From: Bradyrhizobium canariense
GTDB taxonomy: Bacteria > Pseudomonadota > Alphaproteobacteria > Rhizobiales > Xanthobacteraceae
Direction of reading: 5' to 3'
DNA: 64,000 bases
NCBI RefSeq assembly: GCF_018130465.1
Contig: NZ_JAFCKJ010000010.1
Location: 1 to 64,000, forward strand
In this document: positions 9,009-17,645 of the stretch, piece by piece
Layout: every line of letters begins with the position of its first letter
Numbering within the stretch: the first letter of the stretch is position 1
Program-made: the position numbers and the translations under genes
Notes under the pieces: generated by a model
What the model saw: the letters and a program-made list of their open reading frames with translations, nothing else
What the model was told of the DNA's origin: nothing
Databases searched by the model: none

Positions 9009-10022
9009 CTACGCGATCGCCCGGGCGGCAGCTGGCCTTTGCTCGGCGCCCTCAAGGAAACCAGTCAGGCGTTGACGGATGATTCGCTCGGCATCCGCCA
9101 TGATACGTTCGATCAATTCCCTCACCGTCGGAATGTCGTTGATGAGTCCAACGACCATGCCGCAGCTCCAGGCGCCTGCATCCATATCGCCATCGACCAT
9201 CACCCTGGGGTAGACACCCGCCACCTGTTCGTGGATATCCTCGATCTTGAGGCTCGCCCCCTTCTCGCGCTCGACTTCGAGCAGATGGGTCACGCCCTTG
9301 TTCTTCAGAACGCGCTCGGTGTTGCGTAGCGCGCGCATCACCAGCACGGTGTCGAGTTCGGTCGCCTTGACCAGCGCCTGCTTTACGTTGTCGTGGACCG
9401 GCGCTTCCTTGGTGGCGACGAAGCGGGTGCCCATGTTCATGCCGGCCGCGCCCATCGACAGAGCGGCGACTAGACTCCGCGCGTCCGCCATTCCGCCCGA
9501 TGCAACGAAGGGGATCTTTAGCTCATCTGCGGCACGCGGCAGCAGGATCATATTCGGGATGTCGTCTTCTCCGGGATGTCCGCCGCATTCAAAGCCATCA
9601 ACGCTGACGGCGTCGCAGCCGATCTTCTCCGCTTTGAGTGAGTGCCGCACCGACGTGCACTTGTGGATCACTTTGATGCCGGCCGCCTTCAACGCCGACA
9701 TGTACTGCTCGGGGCTGCGGCCAGCGGTTTCCACCGCCTTTACGCCGCCTTCCTTAATCGCGGCGATGTATTCCGGGTAAGGCGGTGCGGTAAAGCTCGG
9801 AAGGAAAGTCAAGTTCACGCCGAACGGCTTGTCCGTCATGTCGCGGCAGCGTGCGATTTCCTTGGCCAACAGTTCCGGCGTCCTTTGCGTCAGGCCGGTG
9901 ATGATCCCGAGTCCCCCGGCGTTGGATACCGCGGCGGCGAGCTCGGCGAAGCCGACATAATGCATGCCGCCCTGGATGATTGGATGCTTAATGCCGAACA
10001 GTTCAGTAATCGCTGTCTTCAC
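9009..10022 (-). CDS. Nitronate monooxygenase-family FMN enzyme
   Basis: TIM-barrel flavoprotein of 337 residues in the 2-nitropropane dioxygenase family. N-terminal GIKHPIIQGGMHYVG, the active-site His in GFECGGHPGEDD and the FMN phosphate-binding part ASGGMADARSLVAALSMGA are visible. Within a CoA-ester cluster it may act not on nitroalkanes but as an FMN oxidoreductase on a CoA thioester; IpdC of actinobacterial steroid-ring degradation belongs to this fold. GTG 10022 has CAGGAG six bases upstream and is preferred over TTG 10043. It follows the thiolase by about 20 bases on the same strand. Confidence 0.88.
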   Translation of the reverse strand: MKTAITELFGIKHPIIQGGMHYVGFAELAAAVSNAGGLGIITGLTQRTPELLAKEIARCRDMTDKPFGVNLTFLPSFTAPPYPEYIAAIKEGGVKAVETAGRSPEQYMSALKAAGIKVIHKCTSVRHSLKAEKIGCDAVSVDGFECGGHPGEDDIPNMILLPRAADELKIPFVASGGMADARSLVAALSMGAAGMNMGTRFVATKEAPVHDNVKQALVKATELDTVLVMRALRNTERVLKNKGVTHLLEVEREKGASLKIEDIHEQVAGVYPRVMVDGDMDAGAWSCGMVVGLINDIPTVRELIERIMADAERIIRQRLTGFLEGAEQRPAAARAIA

Positions 10023-10043
10023 GAGATTCTCCTGCGTTTCCAA

Positions 10044-11231
10044 TCAATGGACGATTTCAAACAGACCAGCCGCGCCCATGCCGCCGCCGATGCACATTGT
10101 CACCACGCCGTATTTCGCTTTGCGCCGCCGGCCCTCAATCAGGAGGTGGCCCGTGAGCCGCGCCCCGGTCATGCCGTAGGGATGACCGATCGCGATCGAA
10201 CCGCCATTGACGTTGAGCTTGGTCGGATCAATGCCGAGCTTGTCGCGGCAATAGATCACCTGCACCGCGTAGGCTTCATTGAGCTCCCAGAGATCAATGT
10301 CGTCGATCCTCAGGTTATGGCGCTTGAGGAGCCGCGGGATCGCTGCGATCGGGCCCACGCCCATTTCGTCCGGCTCGACGCCGGCGGCAACGAACCCGCG
10401 GAAGATGCCAAGCGGCTTGAGGCCCTTCTTTGCCGCGATCTTGTCGCTCATGATTACGCAGGCCGAGGCGCCGTCGGAGAGCTGGCTGGCATTGCCCGCA
10501 CTGATGGTTTTTCCCTCGAAGACGGGCTTGATCTTTGCAAGGCCGTCGGCGGTGGTGTCCGGCCTCGGACCCTCGTCCTTCGACAGCGTCACCTGCTGAT
10601 AGCTGACCTGCTTGGTATCCTTGTCAACCACCGCCATTTTGGTCGTGATCGGCACGATCTCGTCATTGAAACGGCCGCCCTGCAGCGCTGCACCCACGCG
10701 GCGCTGGCACTCGAGGCTATATTCATCCTGCTTGTCGCGACCGATCTTGTAACGTTCGGCAACGACCTCGGCTGTTTCCAGCATCGACATGTACATTTCG
10801 GGCTTCATCGCCATCAACTCTTCGTCGACGACATGAAACTTGTTTATGTGGTCATTCTGTACGAGGCTGATCGATTCGATGCCGCCGCCGATTGCGATCT
10901 CGACGCCGTCTGATATGACCGAGCGTGCGGCAACCGCGATCGCCTGCAGGCCGGAGGCACATTGCCGGTCAATCGTGGTGCCGGCAACAGTCACCGGCAG
11001 GCCAGCGCGGATGGCGCCCTTGCGCGCCACGTTCATCACCATGGTGCCCTGCTGCATCGCGCAGCCCATCACCACATCCTCGACCTCGCCGGGCGCGATG
11101 CCGGCCCGCTTCACCGCTTCGGCCATCACGTGGCCGGCCAGGGTTGGGCCTTCGGTGTTGTTGAGCGCGCCGCGATAGGCCTTACCGACGCCGGTACGGG
11201 CGGTGGAAACGATTACTGCTTCAGTCGTCAT
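10044..11231 (-). CDS. Acetyl-CoA acetyltransferase/thiolase, second copy
   Basis: Thiolase of 395 residues with the nucleophile in [14 protein letters not shown] (Cys about 92), [16 protein letters not shown] (His near 350) and [11 protein letters not shown] (second Cys near 380). It should carry out the last thiolytic step of the pathway encoded in this operon. The ATG at 11231 follows the acyl-CoA dehydrogenase stop by only 14 bases. It differs in many motif positions from the thiolase at 5726 and therefore probably has another chain or ring substrate. Confidence 0.93.
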   Translation of the reverse strand: MTTEAVIVSTARTGVGKAYRGALNNTEGPTLAGHVMAEAVKRAGIAPGEVEDVVMGCAMQQGTMVMNVARKGAIRAGLPVTVAGTTIDRQCASGLQAIAVAARSVISDGVEIAIGGGIESISLVQNDHINKFHVVDEELMAMKPEMYMSMLETAEVVAERYKIGRDKQDEYSLECQRRVGAALQGGRFNDEIVPITTKMAVVDKDTKQVSYQQVTLSKDEGPRPDTTADGLAKIKPVFEGKTISAGNASQLSDGASACVIMSDKIAAKKGLKPLGIFRGFVAAGVEPDEMGVGPIAAIPRLLKRHNLRIDDIDLWELNEAYAVQVIYCRDKLGIDPTKLNVNGGSIAIGHPYGMTGARLTGHLLIEGRRRKAKYGVVTMCIGGGMGAAGLFEIVH

Positions 11232-11245
11232 GCTTGCCTCTTTGG

Positions 11246-12376
11246 TCAGGCGGCCGCGTCGAGCTGCGCGTAACGCAGCACGTGATACGCGGGATCGCCG
11301 AATTGGATGTTGATGGAGGAGATTCTCTTGAAATAGTGTCCCACATTGAGCTCGTCGGTCATGCCCATGCCGCCGTGAAGCTGCACAGCCTGGTCGGCCA
11401 CGAACCTTGCCGCATAGCCGACCTTCGATTTTGCGCCGGACGCGAGCCTGGAAAGGCCGGGCTCATTCGCTGTCAGGCTCAGGGTGAGATGCTGCATCAA
11501 CGAGAGGGCCTCCTGATGCGCAATGAACATGTCGACCATGCGATGCTGCAGCACCTGGAAGCTGCCGAGCGTCATGCCAAACTGTTTTCGGGTCTTGCTG
11601 TACTCCAGTGTCGCTGTGTTCAGCTCCCCGATGGCGCCGACTGTTTCGGCGCACAACGCGGCAATAGCGCGATCGCGGGAAGCCTCGAGTGCGGCGACAC
11701 CCGCACCCTCTCCGCCGAGCAAGCGGCCCCTCACGCCATCCAGGCCGATCTCGCTCGCGCGGCGGCCGTCAATTGTCTTGAAGGTTCGCAGATGCAGATT
11801 CGCCGCCCGGCGATCCACGATGAAAAGACTGACGCCCTCGCGGTCGTTCCGGTTCCCCGAGGTGCGTGCGGAAACAATCAGATAGTCCGCCCACGGCGCG
11901 GCGATCACCGCGGCCTTCTCGCCAACCAGTATGTAATCGTCGCCCTCGCGTCGTGCCGTCGTCGCGACATTGGCTGGATCGAAACGTGACGCTTTCTCGG
12001 TCCAGGCAAGCGCCCAGATCGACTTTCCTGCGATGATGTCGGGAATAAACTCACTCTTCTGAGTCGGAGACCCCTGACTTTCGAGCAAGCCACCGGCAAG
12101 CACGATGGTCTCGACGAAAGGTTCGACCACGAGATGGCGGCCGAACTCATGCATCACGATCATCGTAGAGAGCGGACCACCGCCGAGGCCGCCGGCCTCT
12201 TCCGAGAATGGCGCGGCGAGCAAACCGAGCTCAGCAAAGGATGACCACTGCTTCCGGCTCCAGCCTTCCTCGCAAGCAACAATCCGGCGGCGAGCATCGA
12301 AATCGTACTGGTCACGGAGCAGACGCTGCACGCTAGACCGCAACAACTCCTGCTCTTCAGTGAACTGGATATCCAT
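11246..12376 (-). CDS. Acyl-CoA dehydrogenase, beta-type partner subunit
   Basis: Flavoprotein-fold acyl-CoA dehydrogenase of 376 residues starting [20 protein letters not shown]. The FAD-binding C-terminal half shows [22 protein letters not shown] and [20 protein letters not shown]. The segment that carries the catalytic Glu in medium-chain enzymes is not conserved. Adjacent ACAD pairs of this kind often form alpha2beta2 heterotetramers in steroid catabolism (ChsE-type), so I infer it partners the gene at 12399. The ATG at 12376 is chosen because the ORF extension to 12424 would overlap the upstream gene; the ribosome site is weak. Confidence 0.88.
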   Translation of the reverse strand: MDIQFTEEQELLRSSVQRLLRDQYDFDARRRIVACEEGWSRKQWSSFAELGLLAAPFSEEAGGLGGGPLSTMIVMHEFGRHLVVEPFVETIVLAGGLLESQGSPTQKSEFIPDIIAGKSIWALAWTEKASRFDPANVATTARREGDDYILVGEKAAVIAAPWADYLIVSARTSGNRNDREGVSLFIVDRRAANLHLRTFKTIDGRRASEIGLDGVRGRLLGGEGAGVAALEASRDRAIAALCAETVGAIGELNTATLEYSKTRKQFGMTLGSFQVLQHRMVDMFIAHQEALSLMQHLTLSLTANEPGLSRLASGAKSKVGYAARFVADQAVQLHGGMGMTDELNVGHYFKRISSINIQFGDPAYHVLRYAQLDAAA

Positions 12377-12398
12377 TAGAGGTCCCGCTTTGCTGAGT

Positions 12399-13580
12399 TC
12401 AAAGGCCAAGTACCGCCTTGGCAATGATGTTGCGCTGGATTTCGTTTGATCCGCCGTAAATGCTGAGCTTGCGCGCGTTCAGGTATTTCTCCGAGGCGGT
12501 ATGGCCATAGTCCGGCCCGGGCATGAAGCGGTTGGCGCTCACCGGCTGCTCGCGCAGCGCAAGCCCGTAATTGCCGATCGCACGGTGGGTCAACTCCGTG
12601 ATGCTCTGGAAGATTTCGGTGCCCCGTATCTTGAACAGGGATGCCGCGGGTCCGGGATCAATACCCCGCGCCATCTGCGCCACCACCCGCAGTTCGGTCG
12701 CCTCCAGCGCCAAGACGTCGAGCTCGATGCGGGCGATATCCCGCCGGAATTCCAGATGCGCCGGATCATCGGCCGGAATTTCGGCCTTCACGATCTTCTT
12801 CAGCCGGTCCAAATAGCGCGTGGAACGGCCTATTCCGGCCATGCTGGTGCGCTCATTGCCGAGGAGGAATTTTGCGTAGGTCCAGCCCTTGTTTTCCTCA
12901 CCGATTAGATTCTCGACGGGCACCCGCACGTCTTCGAGGAAGACGTCGTTGACCTCGTGGGATCCGTCGATGGTGATGATGGGCCGCACGGTAATGCCCG
13001 GCGATTTCATGTCGATCAGCAGGAAGGAGATGCCGGCCTGGGGCTTCGCCGCGGGGGCGGTCCGCACCAGGCAGAAGATCCAGTCGGCATGCTGGGCCAG
13101 CGTGGTCCAGGTCTTGTGACCGCTGACGATGTAGTGATCACCGTCGCGCACCGCCCTGGTGCGCACAGAGGCAAGATCGGAGCCGGAGCCAGGTTCCGAA
13201 TAGCCCTGGCACCACCAATCTTCGCCCGAAAGGATCCGCGGCAGAAACTTCTTTTTCTGCGCGTCATTGCCGAAGGTGTAAATGACCGGACCGACCATGG
13301 TGACGCTGAACGCAAGCGGCGGCAGCGCTCCGGCCCGAGACGTCTCCTGTTCGAAGACGAAGCGTTGCGTGACCGACCAGCCTGGGCCGCCGTACTCCTT
13401 CGGCCAGAGCGGAGCAATCCACCCCTTCTTGTGCAAGATCCGGTGCCAGAGCAGCGACTGCTCCTTCGTCAAATCGGTCTCGGGATTTGGGACGCGCATT
13501 TCCGGCGGATAGTTTTCAGCGATGAAAGCGCGAACCTCATCACGAAAGGCCGCGTCTTCGGAAGACAGTGCGAGTTCCAT
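12399..13580 (-). CDS. Acyl-CoA dehydrogenase, alpha-type subunit
   Basis: Acyl-CoA dehydrogenase of 393 residues that introduces a 2,3-double bond into an acyl-CoA. CQGYSEPGSGSDLASVRTRA and TWTTLAQHADWIFCLVRT are the FAD/acyl-binding landmarks in the middle beta domain. The C-terminus has KLSIYGGSNEIQRNIIAK, where Gly stands in the Glu376 position of medium-chain enzymes; many enzymes with this motif use a base elsewhere. ATG 13580 is preceded by AGGA at 8 bases and starts MELALSSEDAAFRDEVRAF. It is separated by 10 bases from the upstream SDR stop and 22 bases from the second ACAD, supporting co-expression of the two subunits. Confidence 0.9.
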   Translation of the reverse strand: MELALSSEDAAFRDEVRAFIAENYPPEMRVPNPETDLTKEQSLLWHRILHKKGWIAPLWPKEYGGPGWSVTQRFVFEQETSRAGALPPLAFSVTMVGPVIYTFGNDAQKKKFLPRILSGEDWWCQGYSEPGSGSDLASVRTRAVRDGDHYIVSGHKTWTTLAQHADWIFCLVRTAPAAKPQAGISFLLIDMKSPGITVRPIITIDGSHEVNDVFLEDVRVPVENLIGEENKGWTYAKFLLGNERTSMAGIGRSTRYLDRLKKIVKAEIPADDPAHLEFRRDIARIELDVLALEATELRVVAQMARGIDPGPAASLFKIRGTEIFQSITELTHRAIGNYGLALREQPVSANRFMPGPDYGHTASEKYLNARKLSIYGGSNEIQRNIIAKAVLGL

Positions 13581-13590
13581 CGTGCGCGTC

Positions 13591-14328
13591 CTACCACTTC
13601 TCACCGAAGGGGCGTATCTCCATCTCAAAGGTCCAGGCGCTCTTCGGCTGCTGATAGAGCTGCCAATAGGACGTCGCCACCGAGGCCGGTGGCATCAGCG
13701 CATCGGGATCGTCAAGCGCATTGGGCCCGAGCGCTTCCAGGCGCCGCTGGCGGACCCACTCAGTGTCCACACCCGAATCGATGATGAGGTGGGCGACATG
13801 AATATTCTTTGGGCCGAGTTCGCGCGCCATCGCTTGCGCTACGGCGCGCAGCCCGAATTTGGCGCTGGCGAACGCGGCATAGCCGCTGCCGCCGCGCAAG
13901 GACGCTGTCGCACCGGTGAAGAAGATGTTGCCCTGGCCGCGCGGCAGCATCAGCCGGGCTGCCTCACGGCCGGCGAGGAAACCGGAGTAGCAGGCCATCT
14001 CCCAGACCTTGCGGAACACGCGCTCGGTCGTGTCGAGGATCGGGAAGTTGACGTTGGCACCAATGTTGAAGATGCAGACATCCAAAGGCGCGTGTTTGTC
14101 AGCGTCACTCAGGAAGGAGATAATCTCCTCCTCTTTGCGCGCATCGAGCGAACGAGCATGGATCTCGCCGCCCGCAGCCTCGACCTCCTTGACCAACGGC
14201 GCCAGCTTGTCGCCGTTGCGGCGGCCAGCGAAGACAGTAAAGCCCTCGGAGGCAAACTTCTTGGCGATTTCGCCGCCGATGAAATCGCCGGCTCCGATCA
14301 CGGCGGCAGTTGCATTTCTTTTTTTCAA
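13591..14328 (-). CDS. Short-chain dehydrogenase-like protein without catalytic Tyr (SDR paralogue 3)
   Basis: SDR of 245 residues with glycine motif VIGAGDFIGGEIAKKF (residues 10-25). At the active site GYAAFASAKFGLRA places Phe153 where Tyr is expected and keeps Lys157. It ends in IRPFGEKW. It is the closest relative of SDR paralogue 4 at 16191: both share FNxGxNVN, TERVF/TEKLF-type and REAARxMLPRG stretches. The start codon is TTG at 14328, supported by GGGAG seven bases upstream and by the 14-base spacing to the stop of the preceding ligase; no ATG is available nearby. It is the second gene of the operon from 15956. Confidence 0.85.
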   Translation of the reverse strand: MKKRNATAAVIGAGDFIGGEIAKKFASEGFTVFAGRRNGDKLAPLVKEVEAAGGEIHARSLDARKEEEIISFLSDADKHAPLDVCIFNIGANVNFPILDTTERVFRKVWEMACYSGFLAGREAARLMLPRGQGNIFFTGATASLRGGSGYAAFASAKFGLRAVAQAMARELGPKNIHVAHLIIDSGVDTEWVRQRRLEALGPNALDDPDALMPPASVATSYWQLYQQPKSAWTFEMEIRPFGEKW

Positions 14329-14342
14329 GGGTGTTCTCCCGG

Positions 14343-15956
14343 TCAGGTCAGATACATTGTCTGCGTAGATTCGGCCGTCAGCGCTGGATGAACTTGGCTA
14401 CCTTCGCCTTGCAGAGACTCCGCGAGCTTGTGCTTGAGTATCTTGCCCGTTGAGGTGGCCGGCAAGGCATCAAGGATGATGATCTTGGACGGCCGCTTAT
14501 ATGAGGTGAGCTGAAATCTGATGAAACTCATGAGATCCTCCGGCGTCACCGGTGATCCCGGCAGCAGCTGCACAAAAGCGACAATCTCTTCATTGCCGTC
14601 AGTTACACGGCCGACCACGGCGCATTGCACGACGTCCTTGTGTGAACTGAGGACCGCTTCGACCTCGGCGGGATAGACGTTGAAGCCCGAGCGGATAATC
14701 ATCTCCTTGGTGCGCCCGACAATGTACAGGCAATCGCCGTCGAAACGCGCTATATCGCCGGTATTGAACCAGCCCATACTGTCTATCACCTCGGCGGTAA
14801 GCTCGGGGGCACGATAGTAACCGAGCATCACGTTGCGGCCACGGACATGCAACTCCCCGACTTCTTCTCTTGTCGTAGGAAAACCGTCGAGTGTTCTGAC
14901 CCGCGCCTCTACTCCCGGCAGCAGCGTACCAACCGCCTGGTCCGACCGGGGGGCATCGAAGCGCACCCCCGATATTCCCGGCGAACATTCGGTGATGCCG
15001 TAGCCATTTAGCAGCGGAAGGCCGAACTCCTTTTCCACGCGCGACTTCAGGTTCAAATCGAGGGGCGCGCCGGCGACGGTCATCAAGCGTAACGCGCCCC
15101 GGGAGAGCCGCTTCACGCCTGACACCCTCTTGTATTCCAGGAGGCGTTGATAAGTAGCAGGCACGCCGTTGAGGATGGTAATACCCTCCTCTCCGATCGC
15201 CCTGGCGGTCGCCGCAGGATCGAACTTGCTGACCATCCGCACCGTGCCCCCGACCATCAATGTCATGATTAGGAGCGAGATGCCGACGATATGGGAGATT
15301 GGCAATACGAGATAGATCTTGTCATTGTGATCCATCTTGCGGACGTGGGCGGTCGCCTTTGCGCTGATCAGCAGGCTTTCGTGCGACAGCATCACGCCTT
15401 TCGGCGTCCCCGTCGTTCCCGAAGTGTAGATCAGCACCGCCACTTGCTTTGCCGGCTCGGCCTCCACCGGCTCGATGGTAGCGCTTTCGCTTAGCGGGCC
15501 AACACCAATCTCCAGCAGCGCTCCTATTTGTCGGTTCTCCGCGCCGTAGCGTAATGCGTGCGCCGCAGCCTCTCTCGAAACACCAGAAGCGAAGAACATC
15601 CGACGGGCACCGCTATGGTCGCGGATCTCATCCAGTTCGCGTGCGGACAATCGAGGGTTGGCAACGATCGCCCAGGCGTCGAGCCGGCTCGTCGCGAATA
15701 GCAACACGGCAAGCGCAATACAGTTTTCGCTGACAATGACCATTCGGTCGCCCGCTCGGATTCCCAGTGACGACAGGACGGCGGCGATCTCACTGACGCG
15801 CTGATCCAGATCGCGGTAGCTCCAGGATGCCCCGTCTTCGACCAGCGCGATCCGGCCCGGGGATTTGGCAACCTGCCTTGCCGTGACGTCATGGATGCGG
15901 CGCGGCAAGCCGACAGCAATCTCGTCGAGATTGATCGCCTCTGAAAGCTCCGCCAC
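14343..15956 (-). CDS. Acyl-CoA synthetase (AMP-dependent ligase), copy 2
   Basis: ANL-superfamily CoA ligase of 537 residues, the promoter-proximal gene of the long operon 15956>8240. Core motifs are IYTSGTTGTPKGVMLSHESL, NGYGITECSPGISG, GWFNTGDIARF, GRTKEMIIRSGFNVYPAEVE and the lysine region LPATSTGKILKHKL. It is clearly a paralogue of the ligase at 205-1797, with nearly identical motif wording throughout. The start codon GTG at 15956 is preceded by GGGAGGGG. It presumably commits the pathway substrate to CoA-ester form before the dehydrogenase, SDR and thiolase steps encoded downstream. Confidence 0.92.
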   Translation of the reverse strand: MAELSEAINLDEIAVGLPRRIHDVTARQVAKSPGRIALVEDGASWSYRDLDQRVSEIAAVLSSLGIRAGDRMVIVSENCIALAVLLFATSRLDAWAIVANPRLSARELDEIRDHSGARRMFFASGVSREAAAHALRYGAENRQIGALLEIGVGPLSESATIEPVEAEPAKQVAVLIYTSGTTGTPKGVMLSHESLLISAKATAHVRKMDHNDKIYLVLPISHIVGISLLIMTLMVGGTVRMVSKFDPAATARAIGEEGITILNGVPATYQRLLEYKRVSGVKRLSRGALRLMTVAGAPLDLNLKSRVEKEFGLPLLNGYGITECSPGISGVRFDAPRSDQAVGTLLPGVEARVRTLDGFPTTREEVGELHVRGRNVMLGYYRAPELTAEVIDSMGWFNTGDIARFDGDCLYIVGRTKEMIIRSGFNVYPAEVEAVLSSHKDVVQCAVVGRVTDGNEEIVAFVQLLPGSPVTPEDLMSFIRFQLTSYKRPSKIIILDALPATSTGKILKHKLAESLQGEGSQVHPALTAESTQTMYLT

Positions 15957-16008
15957 GACCCCTCCCGTCTAAACCATGCTCACATTGCAGCGCGACACGT
16001 TCGCCGCC

Positions 16009-16038
16009 TACCTAACGTTCTTTTTTAGAACTCGTCAA
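16009..16038 (-). promoter_or_regulatory. Promoter with GTTC-N7-GAACT operator, copy 2
   Basis: On the minus strand TTGACG (16038-16033), then the palindrome GTTCT-N5-AGAAC (16017-16031), then TAGGTA (16014-16009) as a possible -10 at 18-bp spacing. It lies about 55 bp before the GTG of the ligase at 15956 and would drive the long catabolic operon. Confidence 0.65.
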
Positions 16039-16126
16039 TCATTAATTCAACCGATCCCCTTCCCATGGGGGTAAAGAGGCAACGTTCCTGCCGTATTATT
16101 GGCGCGGAACTGAGCGAAGCACCTGA

Positions 16127-16155
16127 TTTACAATGTATCGAACTGTCGGTACGAT
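16127..16155 (+). promoter_or_regulatory. Candidate sigma-70-type promoter of the SDR-GST operon
   Basis: TTTACA (16127-16132), a 17-bp gap and TACGAT (16150-16155) lie 35 bp before the ATG of the SDR at 16191. The gap contains a single GAACTGTC half-site resembling the right half of the neighbouring palindromes but no full palindrome. Confidence 0.4.
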
Positions 16156-16190
16156 AACAGTATCAAATCAGAACTAACAGGGGACATGAA

Positions 16191-16934
16191 ATGGCAGAGG
16201 GCCGCGGCGTGGCGATACTTGTGGGTGCAGGCGATGCCATCGGAGCAGCTGTCGCCCGGCGTTTTGCGAAGGGCGGCTACACGGTTTGCATCTGCAGGCG
16301 CGATGCATCCAAGTCGCAGGGGCTCGTGGGCGAGCTGAGGGCTGGGGGACATAACATTCACGCCTTCAGTGTCGATGCCCGCCAGGAAGCAGAGGTCCAA
16401 GGCATATTCGCGCGAATCGAAAAGGAGTTCGGGCCCATCGAGGTCTGCCTCTTCAACGCTGGATCGAACGTCAACAAGCCACTGCTGGAGACAACCGAGA
16501 AGCTGTTCTTCAAGGCTTGGGAATTGGCCTGCTACGGCGGCTTCCTGGTCGGACGTGAGGCTGCGCGCTTCATGCTGCCGCGCGGACGCGGCACCATCTT
16601 CTTTACGGGTGCGACCGCTAGTGTACGTGGCGGCCAGGGGTTTGCGGCATTTTCTTCAGCGAAGTTCGGACTTCGAGCGGTAGCCCAGGCGATGGCGCGC
16701 GAGCTCGGACCGAAGAACATCCATGTCGTGCATCTGCTGATTGACGCCGGCGTCGACAGCGAGGCGATTCACCAGCGCATGAAAGCAGCAAAAGGGATCG
16801 AGGCAAGCGAAATTCCCCCAGATAGCCTGACCAAGACGTCTTCCATTGCTGACGCCTATTGGTTCACCCACCAGCAAAGCAGAGATGGCTGGACTCACGA
16901 GCTCGATCTGCGTCCGTCCGTGGAGAAGTGGTAA
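16191..16934 (+). CDS. Short-chain dehydrogenase-like protein without catalytic Tyr (SDR paralogue 4)
   Basis: SDR of 247 residues, glycine motif LVGAGDAIGAAVARRF near the N-terminus, active-site segment FAAFSSAKFGLRA with Phe replacing Tyr and Lys kept, and the C-terminal signature LRPSVEKW. ATG 16191 has AGGGGA upstream. It is transcribed away from the ligase operon, with a separate promoter, and is followed after a single base by the GST gene. Being so close to paralogue 3 on the opposite side of the ligase promoter, it probably arose by local duplication. Function on a CoA ester or as an inactive partner is open. Confidence 0.87.
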   Translation: MAEGRGVAILVGAGDAIGAAVARRFAKGGYTVCICRRDASKSQGLVGELRAGGHNIHAFSVDARQEAEVQGIFARIEKEFGPIEVCLFNAGSNVNKPLLETTEKLFFKAWELACYGGFLVGREAARFMLPRGRGTIFFTGATASVRGGQGFAAFSSAKFGLRAVAQAMARELGPKNIHVVHLLIDAGVDSEAIHQRMKAAKGIEASEIPPDSLTKTSSIADAYWFTHQQSRDGWTHELDLRPSVEKW

Positions 16935-16935
16935 C

Positions 16936-17613
16936 ATGAACGTGACGCCAAACCTTACCCTGTGGGGCGTTGGCACAAGCCGCACCATTCGCCCACACTG
17001 GGCCATGCACGAACTGGGCTTGGCATACACGACAAAACCGATCGGACCGCGAACGGGGGAGACCAAGACCGCGGAATACACCAAGCTCAATCCGCGCCAG
17101 AAGATTCCGCTGCTTCAGGACGGCGACTTCAGCATCGGCGAGAGCGCCGCAATCGTTGCCTACCTGTCGCGAATGTACTCCACGACGGAACGCTCGCTGA
17201 TTCCTGAAACCACCCGTGAGTATGCCGCGTGGCTGGAATGGTGCTTCTTTATCGTCGCGGAACTGGATTCAACCAGCCTTTACGTAATGCGCCGCCATCG
17301 CGCCGACGCGCTCGGTCCGATCTACGGCATAGCCCCCGAGGTCGTTGCCCAGGCCGGCGAGTATTTCCGTCAGCAGTTGCGCCATGTCGAAGTCGCGCTC
17401 GCAGACGGCCGGAAATTCCTGATGGGCGACCGGTTTACCAGCGCCGACATCCTGCTCACGACCTGCCTTGAGTGGGCTGTCGCCTATGGCGTCAGCATTT
17501 GCGACAACGCGCAGCCCTATCTCAAACGCATCAAGAAACGGGAGGCCTTCCAGCGAGCCGTCGCGGCAAATGCCCCGTTAGTACCGATCACGCCGGTGCC
17601 GGCCAAGGTTTAG
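16936..17613 (+). CDS. Glutathione S-transferase family protein
   Basis: Soluble GST of 225 residues: a thioredoxin-like N-terminal domain with TLWGVGTSRTIRPHWAMHEL (Ser as likely glutathione-activating residue) and the glutathione-binding IGESAAIVAYLSR near residues 67-79, followed by an all-helical domain including GDRFTSADILLTTCLEWA. It may open or isomerise an intermediate with glutathione or simply detoxify. The ATG at 16936 is one base after the TAA of the SDR, so the pair is translationally linked. A longer start overlapping the SDR is not supported by a ribosome site. Confidence 0.9.
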   Translation: MNVTPNLTLWGVGTSRTIRPHWAMHELGLAYTTKPIGPRTGETKTAEYTKLNPRQKIPLLQDGDFSIGESAAIVAYLSRMYSTTERSLIPETTREYAAWLEWCFFIVAELDSTSLYVMRRHRADALGPIYGIAPEVVAQAGEYFRQQLRHVEVALADGRKFLMGDRFTSADILLTTCLEWAVAYGVSICDNAQPYLKRIKKREAFQRAVAANAPLVPITPVPAKV

Positions 17614-17645
17614 AAACCGACCACCATTCGCGCAGGGGTTCGACG

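Noticed and set aside
9642-10913. Long plus-strand frame across the nitronate monooxygenase and thiolase genes
   Set aside because: It crosses the boundary of two well-supported minus-strand genes and has no recognisable domain.
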